Positions 35,278-44,701 are shown, numbered from the stretch's first letter. The stretch is DNA of 64,000 bases from Flavobacteriales bacterium (GCA_028141885.1 JAOIQU010000001.1:1-64000), one strand, 5' to 3'. Notes: generated from the letters alone by a model not told the origin. Program-made: numbers and translations.

Positions 35278-35745
35278 GTGACTGAAAAACCGCCAAAGGG
35301 AAAACGTCGCCTCCGTGACACACGCATTGGGCAATGGCTCAAAGAAAAAGCCCCCGACGTTTTGGACGTCGTGGGCGATGTGTTGCCTGACAACGGCGTT
35401 TTGGGGATCGTGAAAAACATGGTCGACAAATCGCCATCGCTGACGGTTGATCAACGAATTGAAATTGAACGCCTGATCAGTCAGGAACGGCAAACCACCG
35501 AAATGGAAATGTCGAAACGGTGGGCCTCTGACATGTCGTCGGATTCATGGTTGGCCAAACACACGCGACCACTCATTGTGTTGTCGTTGGTGGCCACCCT
35601 GTTTGTGTTCATCGTGTTGGATTCCATTGACATCGCTTTTGAGGTGCGTGAATCCTGGATCAGCTTGTTTGAATTGCTGATCGTCACCGCCGTTGGTGGG
35701 TACTTCACCCTCCGTTCCGTGTTCGACAAACGACAAATCAAATGA
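35278..35745 (+). CDS. Holin-like membrane protein (3TM holin family)
   Basis: 155 residues from a GTG at 35278; no earlier start fits, and the promoter motif ends 4 bases before it. A basic N-terminus (KGKRRLRDTRIGQWLKEK) and a helix-rich middle are followed by SWLAKHTRPLIVLSLVATLF and SWISLFELLIVTAVGGYF, two or three membrane segments. The RPLIVL motif is typical of GTA-type/3TM holins, which open the inner membrane at lysis. Its stop overlaps the next start (ATGA). It is on the opposite strand from the XhlA/amidase lysis pair. Confidence 0.6.
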   Translation: MTEKPPKGKRRLRDTRIGQWLKEKAPDVLDVVGDVLPDNGVLGIVKNMVDKSPSLTVDQRIEIERLISQERQTTEMEMSKRWASDMSSDSWLAKHTRPLIVLSLVATLFVFIVLDSIDIAFEVRESWISLFELLIVTAVGGYFTLRSVFDKRQIK

Positions 35746-36761
35746 GTTCACGCAACCTTTCCCCGTCCTGGGCATACGTCCACGACATGATCAAGCGATT
35801 CCCCAACACGCCATCCATGACGTTGGCCAAAAAAATCATGGGTGAATCACCTGAAATGTTCACCTCCATCGAGGCGGCCCGATCGGCCATCAGGTATTTC
35901 CGTGGTGCGGTTGGCTCACGCCATCGCAAACACGCCGACAAAACGTTGGTCCGTGAGTTTGATGAATCGTTGTTCAACCCTTTTGGGTTGCCCACCTCTG
36001 ACGAATCAGAGTTCATCCCTTTCATCCTTCCATCCGATTGCCAACGGGTGTTGGGCCTGTTTGACATTCACGTGCCATTCCACTCCATCGACGCCCTGAC
36101 GGCGGCAATTGAATTTGGGTTGGACAAACGCGTGGACACCATTTTCATCGGTGGTGACTTGATTGATTTTTACTCCCTGTCATCGTTTGAGAAGGACCCC
36201 CGCCGTCGATCATTCCGTGAGGAAATCGACGCCGCCAAAAATGTGTTGGAGGTGTTGCGACGTGAGTTCCCTGACGCCCTGATGTTTTACCAATTGGGCA
36301 ACCATGAGGAACGGTTTGAACGGTACATGAGGGTCAAGGCACCTGAGTTGTTGGACATGGACCAATGGCGCCTCAGCGAAATCCTGGGGTGTGATCAACT
36401 CGGCATTGAGGTGATCGATGGCAAGCGGGTGGCCAAATTGGGGCAACTCAACATCCTTCATGGCCATGAGTTTGGCCGTGGTGGTGCGTCATCATCAGTC
36501 AACCCCGCGCGTGGGTTGTTCAACCGCGCGAAATCATCGGCCATTTGTGGCCATCATCATCAAACCTCGGAACACGTTGAACCCAACCTCAACGGTGATT
36601 TGATCAACACGTGGTCGGTGGGATGCCTTTGTGAGTTGTCGCCCGATTACCGCCCGATCAACCGTTGGAACCACGGTGTCATTTTCATTGAATGCGACCA
36701 TGACAACGACGGATGGGTGACGGTCGACAACCGCCGCATCATCAACGGTTCCATCACTTAA
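35742..36761 (+). CDS. Phage metallophosphoesterase
   Basis: 339 residues. An N-terminal ~95 residues of helical, possibly DNA-binding character (NTPSMTLAKKIMGESPEMF) precedes a calcineurin-like domain: FDIHVPFH (Asp108, His110), IGGDLIDFYS (Asp139), LGNHEERF (Asn187, His188), ILHGHEFG and CGHHHQT. All five metal-binding motifs are intact. Related phage proteins act on phosphodiesters or phosphoproteins; the substrate here is unknown. It is coupled to the holin-like gene by a 4-bp overlap and could be a lysogeny-expressed extra gene. Confidence 0.82.
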   Translation: MSSRNLSPSWAYVHDMIKRFPNTPSMTLAKKIMGESPEMFTSIEAARSAIRYFRGAVGSRHRKHADKTLVREFDESLFNPFGLPTSDESEFIPFILPSDCQRVLGLFDIHVPFHSIDALTAAIEFGLDKRVDTIFIGGDLIDFYSLSSFEKDPRRRSFREEIDAAKNVLEVLRREFPDALMFYQLGNHEERFERYMRVKAPELLDMDQWRLSEILGCDQLGIEVIDGKRVAKLGQLNILHGHEFGRGGASSSVNPARGLFNRAKSSAICGHHHQTSEHVEPNLNGDLINTWSVGCLCELSPDYRPINRWNHGVIFIECDHDNDGWVTVDNRRIINGSIT

Positions 36762-36770
36762 CCAAACATC

Positions 36771-37010
36771 ATGATCACGATTTGGAATTGGCTTTTGTCA
36801 CGCGACCTGGCGACGACCCGTTTGTTGGGCATCGCCGCCGTCATCCTCAATCACGTCGGCTTTTGCGCCGCGAAAAACCCTGACGGCACGTCATGGGAAT
36901 TGTGGGTGGGTGCGATCATTTACGTCGTCAGTGTGGTGGCCATCGTTGCCCTGATCATTGCGGCCACGTCAGACCGCCTCAAACGCGCTCAGGACGGCTC
37001 AAATGCCTGA
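36771..37010 (+). CDS. Small two-helix membrane protein of the prophage
   Basis: 79 residues from the ATG at 36771. Helix 1 is about residues 12-33 (ATTRLLGIAAVILNHVGF) and helix 2 about 43-66 (ELWVGAIIYVVSVVAIVALI). It ends in a basic tail. It may support lysis, such as a second holin or antiholin, or be a superinfection factor; neither is shown. It is the last gene of the plus-strand unit and overlaps the end of the VRR-NUC gene by 12 bp in convergent orientation. Confidence 0.55.
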   Translation: MITIWNWLLSRDLATTRLLGIAAVILNHVGFCAAKNPDGTSWELWVGAIIYVVSVVAIVALIIAATSDRLKRAQDGSNA

Positions 37011-37400
37011 CGACGGCGTGGTGCCCAGGTACTCGGTCAACACCTCTTTGGCGGCCTCAAAACCTTTGGCCACGACGGCACGGTAACCACGGGCCTCCAA
37101 TGCCGCGATCCACTCACGTTGTGAGGCGCTGACGCGCCCACCTTTTTCCTTTTTCAGTTCGATGGCAAGGCCGTGCCACCTCCCACGCGGTTCGTACACG
37201 AACACGTCAGGGAATCCGCGTTTGTAACCTGAGGCCTTTAATCGTTTCGCTTCCCTCATTGACGTCCTGGCGCCGCCTGCTGAGGCACACCACAACACGT
37301 CGGGCCATGCGTCATCAATGAACCGCGCCAACCGACATTGGATGTCGTGTTCACTGCCTTCGCCGTGACGGTTGTTTTTGGTGGCCTTTTTACGCGCCAA
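36999..37400 (-). CDS. VRR-NUC domain nuclease
   Basis: 133 residues from a TTG at 37400 that overlaps the amidase stop. The core GYKRGFPDVFVYEP (Asp), GLAIELKKEKGG (Glu, Lys) and SQREWIAALEARGYRAVV is the VRR-NUC/Holliday-junction-resolvase-type PD-(D/E)XK fold. Phage copies process branched DNA or assist packaging. It closes the long minus-strand late operon, after the lysis genes. Confidence 0.85.
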   Translation of the reverse strand: MARKKATKNNRHGEGSEHDIQCRLARFIDDAWPDVLWCASAGGARTSMREAKRLKASGYKRGFPDVFVYEPRGRWHGLAIELKKEKGGRVSASQREWIAALEARGYRAVVAKGFEAAKEVLTEYLGTTPSSGI

Positions 37401-37824
37401 CTCGCCTTGTGAATGTTGGACCCCATTTGTCGATCACATCGAATGATGGGCATGCCTTTGCGGCAAACTCATTGTGTCCATGCACGGTCAGGTCGTCACC
37501 GTACACCACCCTCAGCACATCGACCAATTCAAAAAATGACGCCTCCTGAATGGGCGTCATTGTGTCGCATGGCTCACCGTTTTCCAACCCTCCGACGTAC
37601 ACGACACCGATGGAATCGTTGTGACCTTTTGTGTGGGCGCCTTTGCGCCACACGGGCCGTCCACGTTCGACGGTTCCACAACCGTCGTTGAGGATGATGA
37701 AATGGTAACCGATGTCCGACCAATTGCGTGGTGGTGAGGTGTGCCACTCCCTGATCGTGTCCGTGGTCACGTGGTGGCCTCTTTCGGTGGCCGTGCAATG
37801 AACAACGATTTTTGTGGGCCTCAT
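37390..37824 (-). CDS. Endolysin: N-acetylmuramoyl-L-alanine amidase (amidase_2)
   Basis: 144 residues from the ATG at 37824. The zinc ligands are His in VVHCTATERG, His in VHGHNEF and Cys in AKACPSFDV; YHFIILNDG and HTKGHNDSIGV are also typical of the T7-lysozyme/PGRP fold. It cuts the MurNAc-L-Ala bond of peptidoglycan. It has no signal peptide, so it needs a holin to cross the membrane. The start overlaps the XhlA-like gene stop by 4 bp (ATGA). Confidence 0.93.
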   Translation of the reverse strand: MRPTKIVVHCTATERGHHVTTDTIREWHTSPPRNWSDIGYHFIILNDGCGTVERGRPVWRKGAHTKGHNDSIGVVYVGGLENGEPCDTMTPIQEASFFELVDVLRVVYGDDLTVHGHNEFAAKACPSFDVIDKWGPTFTRRVGA

Positions 37825-38000
37825 TGGACCAACTGTTTCAACCACAACCCCAACGCCAGGAAAAACGCGCCCACGCCTGACCACCATTTTTTTTTGAGGC
37901 CTTCGATGTCCTCATCATGTGATCGGATCGTGTCGGTGGCGCCTTCCAATTTGGCTTCGACGCGGGCCAATGTTGTGATGATTTGGTCCAACTTATCCAT
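37821..38000 (-). CDS. XhlA-like lysis protein, 59 residues
   Basis: ATG at 38000 to TGA at 37821. Residues 1-37 are a charged coiled-coil (LDQIITTLARVEAKLEGATD, HDEDIEGLKKK). Residues 40-57 are one membrane helix (WSGVGAFFLALGLWLKQLV). This is the layout of XhlA/haemolysin-type lysis proteins that work with an amidase. It directly precedes and overlaps the amidase gene, and a promoter motif ends 5 bases before its ATG. Confidence 0.72.
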   Translation of the reverse strand: MDKLDQIITTLARVEAKLEGATDTIRSHDEDIEGLKKKWWSGVGAFFLALGLWLKQLVQ

Positions 38001-38005
38001 CGGCC

Positions 38006-38047
38006 CAAATTCCCACCCTCAGTGCGGGTCGAGGTTAACGCGGGCAA
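38006..38047 (-). promoter_or_regulatory. Prophage bipartite promoter motif, copy 2
   Basis: On the minus strand TTG-N5-GTTAACC (GTTAACC at 38039-38033), 20-bp spacer, GAATTTG (38012-38006), then 5 bases to the ATG at 38000 of the lysis cassette. Confidence 0.6.
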
Positions 38048-38058
38048 CTTTCACGTCA

Positions 38059-41000
38059 TCACTGACCTGACAGGGCAAATGTGAATGGCGTGATCGCTGA
38101 GGACACGTTCACGCCCGCACGGCTGATCATGATGAACACCAATGAACCCGCCCTCAATGTCAGGTTCCTCACGTTGATGTCGGTGTTCAATGGAACCCCC
38201 GATGTGCTTGGCGTCACAGTCACATTGCCAATTCGTGTGATGGACAATGCCGTTGATGAATTGTTTGGGCGTAAGGCATTGAACATGTCAATGGTGATGG
38301 CGTCACGCGAGGCGGGGATGACTGATCCCAACAATGACAATTCCGTCATGGCCGTTGGAATGATGATCCCACAATTGGCGTTGGCCACGGGAATTGTTGC
38401 GGCATTTGATCTGAGGTTCAACGTCCAATCCGATGCGGCCCAACCACCAACCAGGTTGCCGATGTAGCGGCCACCCGCTTTTGTGAGGTTTGCCGTCAAT
38501 GAGTGATTGGCCAATGACACGCGATCACTCGATGACACTGTGGTGAATGACAGACCCCCCGACCCATCAGTGGTCAGCGCCTGGCCTGCCGTGCCATCAG
38601 CGATGTCATCGAATTGCCCATTTGTGTCAAGCAAAACCAAACGCGATTCCGTTGGTGCTGATGGCAAGTTTCGGAACCGTTCATTGATCGTTGAAACATC
38701 GCGCCTGACAACGCCCATCCGACTGTTGAGGCGTCGGATTGGCTTGAATGATGTGTCATTGGTTGATCCCTGACCTGGGCCGATGATGGAACCACTTTGG
38801 GTTCCCTTGTAACCGACCCCAACAGGTTCATCAGGTATGCCACCCTCCCAATCAAAGTTGGAAACGCTTTCCATCAACACGGCCTCAACGATGGCCACGC
38901 CCGTCCCTGCGGTGTACGTCAACGTCATGGGAACCAAAAAATCTTCCTGGTCGTTTGTGGTCGTGCAATTGTGGTGAATCACGTTTGACATGGTCAACGG
39001 GAAATCCGTTTGTGACTGCGTTTGTTGTTGCACGATTTCACCGCGCTGAACGCACTGTGGCGTCCGTCTCATTGACAGTTGTTCGGCACACACCACCGTC
39101 AACAAATTGTTGTCGTCCATGTAATCATCGACGGTGTCCGTGATCGAGTACCACCCTTGATCCTCGACCTCCAAAAACATGATCCCACTTTGGGCGAACT
39201 GCCACGGCAAAAAATACGGGTGACCGTCTGAGTTGGGTTGATTTCCCAGTGCGGATGATTGAATGACCGTGTCGCCCAAATCCAGGATTTCGGTGTTTTG
39301 TTTCCAGTCAGCGAAATACGTGAAATCGGCGTCGTCACTTTGGGCGCCGATGCCCACCTGGAAATCGGCAACGTAATCGCCAGGGACGTTTTCAAAGTTG
39401 GGCGAAATGTCAGCGTTGTTGTGATCGTACTGAACCGCGAAACCTGCTTGAAAAATCTTTCCCAACTGAGGGTGCGTCTGACTGACCTGGCCACCATGCC
39501 TGACAACGATTCGATCCACACCGATCGTGACGCCCGTGTACGATGACTGAGTGTCGGGCAATGGCGCCGTTTCAATGTTGAACTCATGTTGGACACCCAA
39601 TTGTTGCGTGAGGTTGATTTGGTAATCGTGGCGGTCCTCAGTTTCATGCGTGAACACGTGCAACCCTCCAACGTACGAATTGCCGTTGGAGTGGTCCAAC
39701 ACTGCGGCGGGTGGGTTCGATGATGTCCACGGAATGATCAGGTCGTAAAAACCCTCGTCGTTTTGCCATTGGGCATCAGGGACGGTCAGTTCAAAACCTC
39801 CAAACTGCGGATTTCCAATGTTGAACGATCCATCAGGTTGCACCCCACCTGGCATGTCAATTTGGAGTGTGTCGCCCGTGGCGTACTGGCTGACGTAATA
39901 AAGGCCGCCCACCTGGATTTTCAACCTCAGGACGATCCTGGCGCCGATCCTGTCGAATCCGTGATCATTGTACGCGGTTCCCGTCAACGCCGACCCAAAT
40001 TCGTTCACCAATTTGTCCGAATCGTAACGGCCCAACAGTTGCAACGTTTTGGATGCGTCAACAACGATTTCAGGATCAACGAATGTCGGCCCACCACTGG
40101 ATGGGTAATCAATGTAAAATTGATTCACAGGGCCAACGACGCCCAATTGCCCCGCGTACAAATGCGTCAGCGCCGTGCGCCTGACGGGCAACAAATACGA
40201 GTTGGACCAACCCAACCCCAACGCGTGTTCGTCCTCGATGTCAAATCGAAAATCGACGTCCTCAGTTGTGGCGCGATCGACCCTGACACCGTTTTCCAAA
40301 ACCGTGGAAATCGATTCGCTTTCCACGATCGTGCGTGTCCATTTGTTCAACCTCAGGGTGTGACTCCAATTGTACGCGTTCACAGGGATGAACGAAAATT
40401 GAAAGTTGGCCAGGAACAACCGTGTCCCGAATGCGTTGGTGATGTTTTCCAACACGTCGAAACACGACGAAAATTTGGGTGGCAAGTACGCGCGGCGCCC
40501 AAATTCATCCTCATCGCCTGTTTCAAACTTGCCAAAGGCCTGGGCCTTGACAAACGTTCGTTCCATGACGGAAACGGGGAATGGATCACCCTGGGTGTTG
40601 GTCCAGTTGTCGCCACCATTTACCATTTCCTCATTGTACACATCGACCACCTCTGACATTTGAAATTCACCGCCCATCCAAAAATCGATGGTCGGGATTT
40701 TGTTGAGGCACCTGGCGGCATGCTCGGCCAAACTCAATCGTCCTTTGTACGGGTTGCCGTCGTCCTCGTTCCTGTACTCGATTTGCCTGAGGCGGTTGAG
40801 GCCACATGAGGCCGTCAGAGTGAGTAAATACGGATCATCTTGGGTTTCCCACTCCAATGCCTCATGGACCAATGGACCGACCCAATACGGCGTCCAATTG
40901 GCGCCGCCCGTGTCCATGTACACCGCCAACGCAAACCGCGCGTCATTGGATTGTTTGATCACCTGTTGGATCAAACTCATTTTGGGTTCGGTCAGGATGA

Positions 41001-41262
41001 ACGTGGTTTTCACTTTGGACGGGACGATGGCACCCGCCGTGTGATCAGTTGGCCCGTCGTAACTCAACACAAACCCATCCGACGTCAAATCGATTTCCAC
41101 AGGGTTGTTGTCATTCAACCCGAAATCAGTGAAACCGTCATCATCCTGGTCGATCAGTTCAACACGCCATTGGCGGTTTTGATCATCCTTGAAATTGCTG
41201 AAAAATCGGGCGTTCCAATTGCCTGATGATCCCACGTTTGGGGCGGGGTTTGGGTAACTCAT
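38059..41262 (-). CDS. Large tail protein, probable tail tip/host-recognition protein
   Basis: 1067 residues, the largest product of the prophage. The first ~700 residues are beta-rich with many Trp and Asp (FILTEPKMSLIQQVIK, DPYLLTLTASCGLNRLRQ), like distal tail or tail-tip proteins. Residues 870-960 (RLNSRMGVVRRDVSTINERF) include a short coiled coil, and the C-terminus is Ser/Thr/Asn-rich, as in receptor-binding ends. Position after the tape measure and before lysis supports this role. The start overlaps the tape-measure stop (ATGA). No precise family is claimed. Confidence 0.7.
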   Translation of the reverse strand: MSYPNPAPNVGSSGNWNARFFSNFKDDQNRQWRVELIDQDDDGFTDFGLNDNNPVEIDLTSDGFVLSYDGPTDHTAGAIVPSKVKTTFILTEPKMSLIQQVIKQSNDARFALAVYMDTGGANWTPYWVGPLVHEALEWETQDDPYLLTLTASCGLNRLRQIEYRNEDDGNPYKGRLSLAEHAARCLNKIPTIDFWMGGEFQMSEVVDVYNEEMVNGGDNWTNTQGDPFPVSVMERTFVKAQAFGKFETGDEDEFGRRAYLPPKFSSCFDVLENITNAFGTRLFLANFQFSFIPVNAYNWSHTLRLNKWTRTIVESESISTVLENGVRVDRATTEDVDFRFDIEDEHALGLGWSNSYLLPVRRTALTHLYAGQLGVVGPVNQFYIDYPSSGGPTFVDPEIVVDASKTLQLLGRYDSDKLVNEFGSALTGTAYNDHGFDRIGARIVLRLKIQVGGLYYVSQYATGDTLQIDMPGGVQPDGSFNIGNPQFGGFELTVPDAQWQNDEGFYDLIIPWTSSNPPAAVLDHSNGNSYVGGLHVFTHETEDRHDYQINLTQQLGVQHEFNIETAPLPDTQSSYTGVTIGVDRIVVRHGGQVSQTHPQLGKIFQAGFAVQYDHNNADISPNFENVPGDYVADFQVGIGAQSDDADFTYFADWKQNTEILDLGDTVIQSSALGNQPNSDGHPYFLPWQFAQSGIMFLEVEDQGWYSITDTVDDYMDDNNLLTVVCAEQLSMRRTPQCVQRGEIVQQQTQSQTDFPLTMSNVIHHNCTTTNDQEDFLVPMTLTYTAGTGVAIVEAVLMESVSNFDWEGGIPDEPVGVGYKGTQSGSIIGPGQGSTNDTSFKPIRRLNSRMGVVRRDVSTINERFRNLPSAPTESRLVLLDTNGQFDDIADGTAGQALTTDGSGGLSFTTVSSSDRVSLANHSLTANLTKAGGRYIGNLVGGWAASDWTLNLRSNAATIPVANANCGIIIPTAMTELSLLGSVIPASRDAITIDMFNALRPNNSSTALSITRIGNVTVTPSTSGVPLNTDINVRNLTLRAGSLVFIMISRAGVNVSSAITPFTFALSGQ

Positions 41263-44027
41263 CGTCCTCGGTTTCGGTTTGCACGTTCATGGGCCAACAC
41301 AATGGCATCGCCTCTGATCATCCCCGTCACATTGACATCGCTTTTGTTGCCTCCGATCATCTTGACAAACTCCCCCATCCGTTCAAACGGAATGACGGCC
41401 TCACGGCCTGATGGGTTGTCGCCGATGAGGGCGATTTGCGGCCCCATCGTGATGCCTCCACGGGCCAATTTTGGCATGTTTCCAAGCAATGATGAAATGG
41501 CCGCCTTGATGGCGGCGGCCTTTGCCACACCCGCCAATCCGCCCGATGCGACGTTGTCAGGTGTTGGGGCCATTGCATTGGCCAAACCTTGCGCCACGGC
41601 GGCCTTGATTGCATTGAGGGCAATGTTCATCAACATGCGGCCTGCGGCCTCATTGAAATTGGCAACCTCCCCTGTTGCGGATTTGAACCCTAATTCAACC
41701 AGGTCGGCAACGGCGGCGCCCGCTTCCTGAGCCGTGAACAACGCCTCATTGGCCTCGGTTTGTTGTTCCGTCGTGCTTTGAAGCAACGCCCTGAACGTTT
41801 CCGCATCCTGCATCAGTTGTTTGAACTGATCCGAATTGACAAAATCGGGATCGGCCAACACCGATGACAACAACGCGTCATCCAATGCGGTCAAGGCCTG
41901 TTGGGCCAATTCAAGGTCACTGATGATCCCCAACCCCTGAGCCGTGGCCAACTCGGCCATCGTGCCTTTGAGGGTTTCGATCGGTGTGGCCGCCGTGGTC
42001 GTTTCCTCGGCAAATTCTGACATCCGCACGGCCAACCCTGCCAACGTTTCATCGACGCCCTCAAAATCGGCCTCAATGATCGATGTGATCGCCTGTTGGA
42101 TGATCGTGAATCGGTCCGAATCCAGGTCACCCCCAATGGTCAATTCCAGTTCATTGACATCGGTGAGGGCTTTTTCCATCGCGGCCAGGATCTCGGCCAA
42201 CGATGGAGGCACTTTACCTGTCCCGCCACCCTGAACATCCACCACCACACTCACCTTCGATTCCAAATCACCTTGCACCTGATCCAACGCCTGTTGGGTT
42301 TCGTTCAGGCGCTTGATCAACGCATCCTCAACGCGCTTGAATCCTTCGTCCAAATCCACGCCAGGCCCAAACGGATCAATGGAATTGATCAGGTCGAGTG
42401 TGAAGGTGCTGAACTCCACACCCGCAAACTCGGCGGTCAACTGTTGGTTGAGGCGTAATGCGGCCTCATCAATTTGCCCCGTGTCGGGATTGACAACAGG
42501 CACCAACCCGACCTCAGCCCTCAACAGTGGGTTGGACGCCAATTCATCGGCGGCCTCGTTGTAACGGTTCAGGGCCTCAGGCGAAATGTTTTCCAGTTCT
42601 TGCCTTAGGGCTTGGGTTTGTTGTTGGAGTTCGCCAATGGTTTTCCCACTGTTTTCCAAGCTGAACGCCTCACGCAACAACGCCGCACGGGCGGCCAGGG
42701 ATTTGACACCCTGACTGAGCAAATCATTTTGTGCGTCGATCGTTTCATTGAACGTCAACACGTCATCACTGGCAATGACGGATTCCTGACCGTATTTGAT
42801 CATCGCCGCACCCAACGCCACGGCGGCGGCAATGATGGCCGCGTATGGGTTCGTCGTGAGCGTGGCGAATGAATTTTTGATGGCTTTGTTCAGCGTTTGA
42901 ACCGACCTGATGGCACTGCCAATGGCGGCAAGCAACGGACCAAAGGCCGCCGCAAACAAACCGACATTGACAATGCTTTGGCGTGTGCCACTTGACAGGC
43001 CCGCAAAACTTTGGGCCAACGATGTGATTTTGCGCGCGACATCAATGACCGTAGGCGCCAACGATTTGCCCAATGAAATTTGGGCACCCTCAATGGCTGA
43101 CCGCATCGCCGCGACGCCGCCTGAGGCGGTCGCGTCCATTTCGGCGGCCATGCGCTTGGACAACCCTGTGGCGTTGCTCACCTCTTTGCCAAAGTCCTCC
43201 AATGCTTCGAGGTTGTCACCGAAAATTGGTTGGAGGATGGCGGCCCGTTTGCCCAACACATCGATGGCCTGTTTGTACGTGAGGGTCCCATTGATCAGGC
43301 CCGTGAACGTCGATTTGACGTCAACACCTGAGGCGGCCAACTCACTGAACGCCATTTTCAATTTGGTGCCCGCATCTGATCCCGCAATGCCGTTGTTGGC
43401 CAGGATGCCCAACAGTGCGGTGGTTTCCTCCAAAGTGAACCCAAAGGTGTCGGCCACCTTTCCCGCGTTTTTCATCCCCTCTTGGAACTTAACGAGGTCA
43501 AGGGCCGATCCGCTAAATGCGGCGGCCATGACGTCAGCAACACGCGACGCCTGGTCGGCCTCCAAACCAAATTGGTTCAGGGTGTTTCCGACCACCTCGG
43601 CGGTTGGTCCCAATTCCTGATCAAACGCCTGGGCCAACGCCAACGTCGATTCCGTGGCGTTGAGGATTTCGCCTGTGTTCAATCCGAGTTTGGCGTACTC
43701 CAATTGAAGGCCCGCCACCTGTGATGCGGCGAACACTGTTGACGCGCCCAAATCCAACGCGTTTTGTTCGAGTTGGGCAAACTCAGGCCCCGTCGATTGC
43801 GACGTGGCTTTCACCTTTTTCATCGCCAATTCAAAATCGGCGGCCACCTTGAATGATGACGCGCCGATTGCGGCAAGCGGGGCGGTCACCCCAATGCTCA
43901 ACCCACGCCCAACACTTGACAGGTTGTTGGCGGTTGTTCTGAGTTTCTTTTGAGCCGACGTGAGGCCCCGTTCAAACTCGCGTGTCCGTAAACCGAGGAC
44001 AACATTTAGGAGGGATTCACGCGCCAT
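41259..44027 (-). CDS. Tail tape measure protein, TP901 type
   Basis: 922 residues. The N-terminus (LLNVVLGLRTREFERGLTSA) and the conserved GASTVFAASQVAGLQLEYAKLG, EVVGNTLNQFGLEADQASRVADVM and ALLGILANNGIAGSDAGTKLK are the TP901 tape-measure core. Long helices, Gly/Ala-rich membrane-like segments (residues 350-410) and a C-terminal IALIGDNPSGREAVIPFER motif follow. It sets tail length and enters the host membrane during DNA injection. The start lies 21 bp inside the chaperone frame. Confidence 0.95.
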   Translation of the reverse strand: MARESLLNVVLGLRTREFERGLTSAQKKLRTTANNLSSVGRGLSIGVTAPLAAIGASSFKVAADFELAMKKVKATSQSTGPEFAQLEQNALDLGASTVFAASQVAGLQLEYAKLGLNTGEILNATESTLALAQAFDQELGPTAEVVGNTLNQFGLEADQASRVADVMAAAFSGSALDLVKFQEGMKNAGKVADTFGFTLEETTALLGILANNGIAGSDAGTKLKMAFSELAASGVDVKSTFTGLINGTLTYKQAIDVLGKRAAILQPIFGDNLEALEDFGKEVSNATGLSKRMAAEMDATASGGVAAMRSAIEGAQISLGKSLAPTVIDVARKITSLAQSFAGLSSGTRQSIVNVGLFAAAFGPLLAAIGSAIRSVQTLNKAIKNSFATLTTNPYAAIIAAAVALGAAMIKYGQESVIASDDVLTFNETIDAQNDLLSQGVKSLAARAALLREAFSLENSGKTIGELQQQTQALRQELENISPEALNRYNEAADELASNPLLRAEVGLVPVVNPDTGQIDEAALRLNQQLTAEFAGVEFSTFTLDLINSIDPFGPGVDLDEGFKRVEDALIKRLNETQQALDQVQGDLESKVSVVVDVQGGGTGKVPPSLAEILAAMEKALTDVNELELTIGGDLDSDRFTIIQQAITSIIEADFEGVDETLAGLAVRMSEFAEETTTAATPIETLKGTMAELATAQGLGIISDLELAQQALTALDDALLSSVLADPDFVNSDQFKQLMQDAETFRALLQSTTEQQTEANEALFTAQEAGAAVADLVELGFKSATGEVANFNEAAGRMLMNIALNAIKAAVAQGLANAMAPTPDNVASGGLAGVAKAAAIKAAISSLLGNMPKLARGGITMGPQIALIGDNPSGREAVIPFERMGEFVKMIGGNKSDVNVTGMIRGDAIVLAHERANRNRGR

Positions 44028-44356
44028 GATGCGATGTTTTGGATGTCTTGTTTGGTCAATTCACGGGACGGTTGATCTTCTGATTCGTACGGGTTGAAAT
44101 CTGACGGCGTGAACGGTTTGGGCTGACGTTTGCGGTCCCGATTCACGTTCGCAATCGTCGCCAAAACACTGGCGGTGTGATTCCACATGCGACGGTCATG
44201 ATCACGGAATGACGCCGTGAATGCGATGAACTCCATGAACGTCATGTCCCAAAACTCATTTGGGCGCAATCCCAACGCCAACCCCGATCGGTAGAGTTCC
44301 AACCAGGTCGATGGCGAGTTTGAGGGGACGGATGGGTTGCCGTCCCCTCGGCTCAC
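44006..44356 (-). CDS. Tail assembly chaperone, extension domain made by -1 frameshift
   Basis: 116 codons open from 44356 to 44006. The frame begins exactly at the slippery heptamer that ends the preceding gene, so it is best read as the C-terminal extension of a fused chaperone (like GT of lambda), not as an independent gene; its first codon would be GTG. Features include LALGLRPNEFWDMTFMEFIAF, as in small tail chaperones that bind the tape measure. It overlaps the tape-measure start by 21 bp. Confidence 0.78.
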   Translation of the reverse strand: MSRGDGNPSVPSNSPSTWLELYRSGLALGLRPNEFWDMTFMEFIAFTASFRDHDRRMWNHTASVLATIANVNRDRKRQPKPFTPSDFNPYESEDQPSRELTKQDIQNIASWRVNPS

Positions 44357-44362
44357 TTTTTT
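44353..44362 (-). promoter_or_regulatory. Programmed -1 ribosomal frameshift site
   Basis: The minus strand reads GGA-AAA-AAG-TGA. A-AAA-AAG is a canonical slippery heptamer in the correct phase, directly before the stop codon. After a -1 slip the next codon is GTG, which enters the downstream frame. Confidence 0.82.
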
Positions 44363-44691
44363 CCGTCGCCGTCAACCTCGATTCCGAGGGACGACCCGAT
44401 GGCCCCTGACAGTTGAGTGAATTGGTCCATGTCAGCACACACGACGGCGGCAAGGCGATCGAATGTGATGTCAGGGCGCGCGTCGCCTTTGTAATCGGCG
44501 GCGTTCATGATGCCCCAAAACACAATTGATGGCACGAAATCGAGTGGTGATTTCCCCAAGAAATCATCCATTTGTTGCAACTCCATGCCGCGATCCTGAC
44601 ACATGAGGCGAAACGCGTTCATGTTCAACAGGACCTCAAATTGGTCATCACCGATCGTGACGGTGGTTTGTCCTCTCAAACTGTTGGCCAT
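44353..44691 (-). CDS. Tail assembly chaperone, short form
   Basis: 112 residues. TVTIGDDQFEVLLNMNAFRLMC, then MDDFLGKSPLDFVPSIVFWG and VCADMDQFTQLSGAIG, resemble the small chaperones encoded between the tail tube and tape measure genes in siphoviruses. It ends GDGKK at a slippery site that yields a longer fused form. The chaperone holds the tape measure during tail assembly and is absent from the virion. Confidence 0.78.
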   Translation of the reverse strand: MANSLRGQTTVTIGDDQFEVLLNMNAFRLMCQDRGMELQQMDDFLGKSPLDFVPSIVFWGIMNAADYKGDARPDITFDRLAAVVCADMDQFTQLSGAIGSSLGIEVDGDGKK

Positions 44692-44701
44692 TGATCAGGG
44701 A

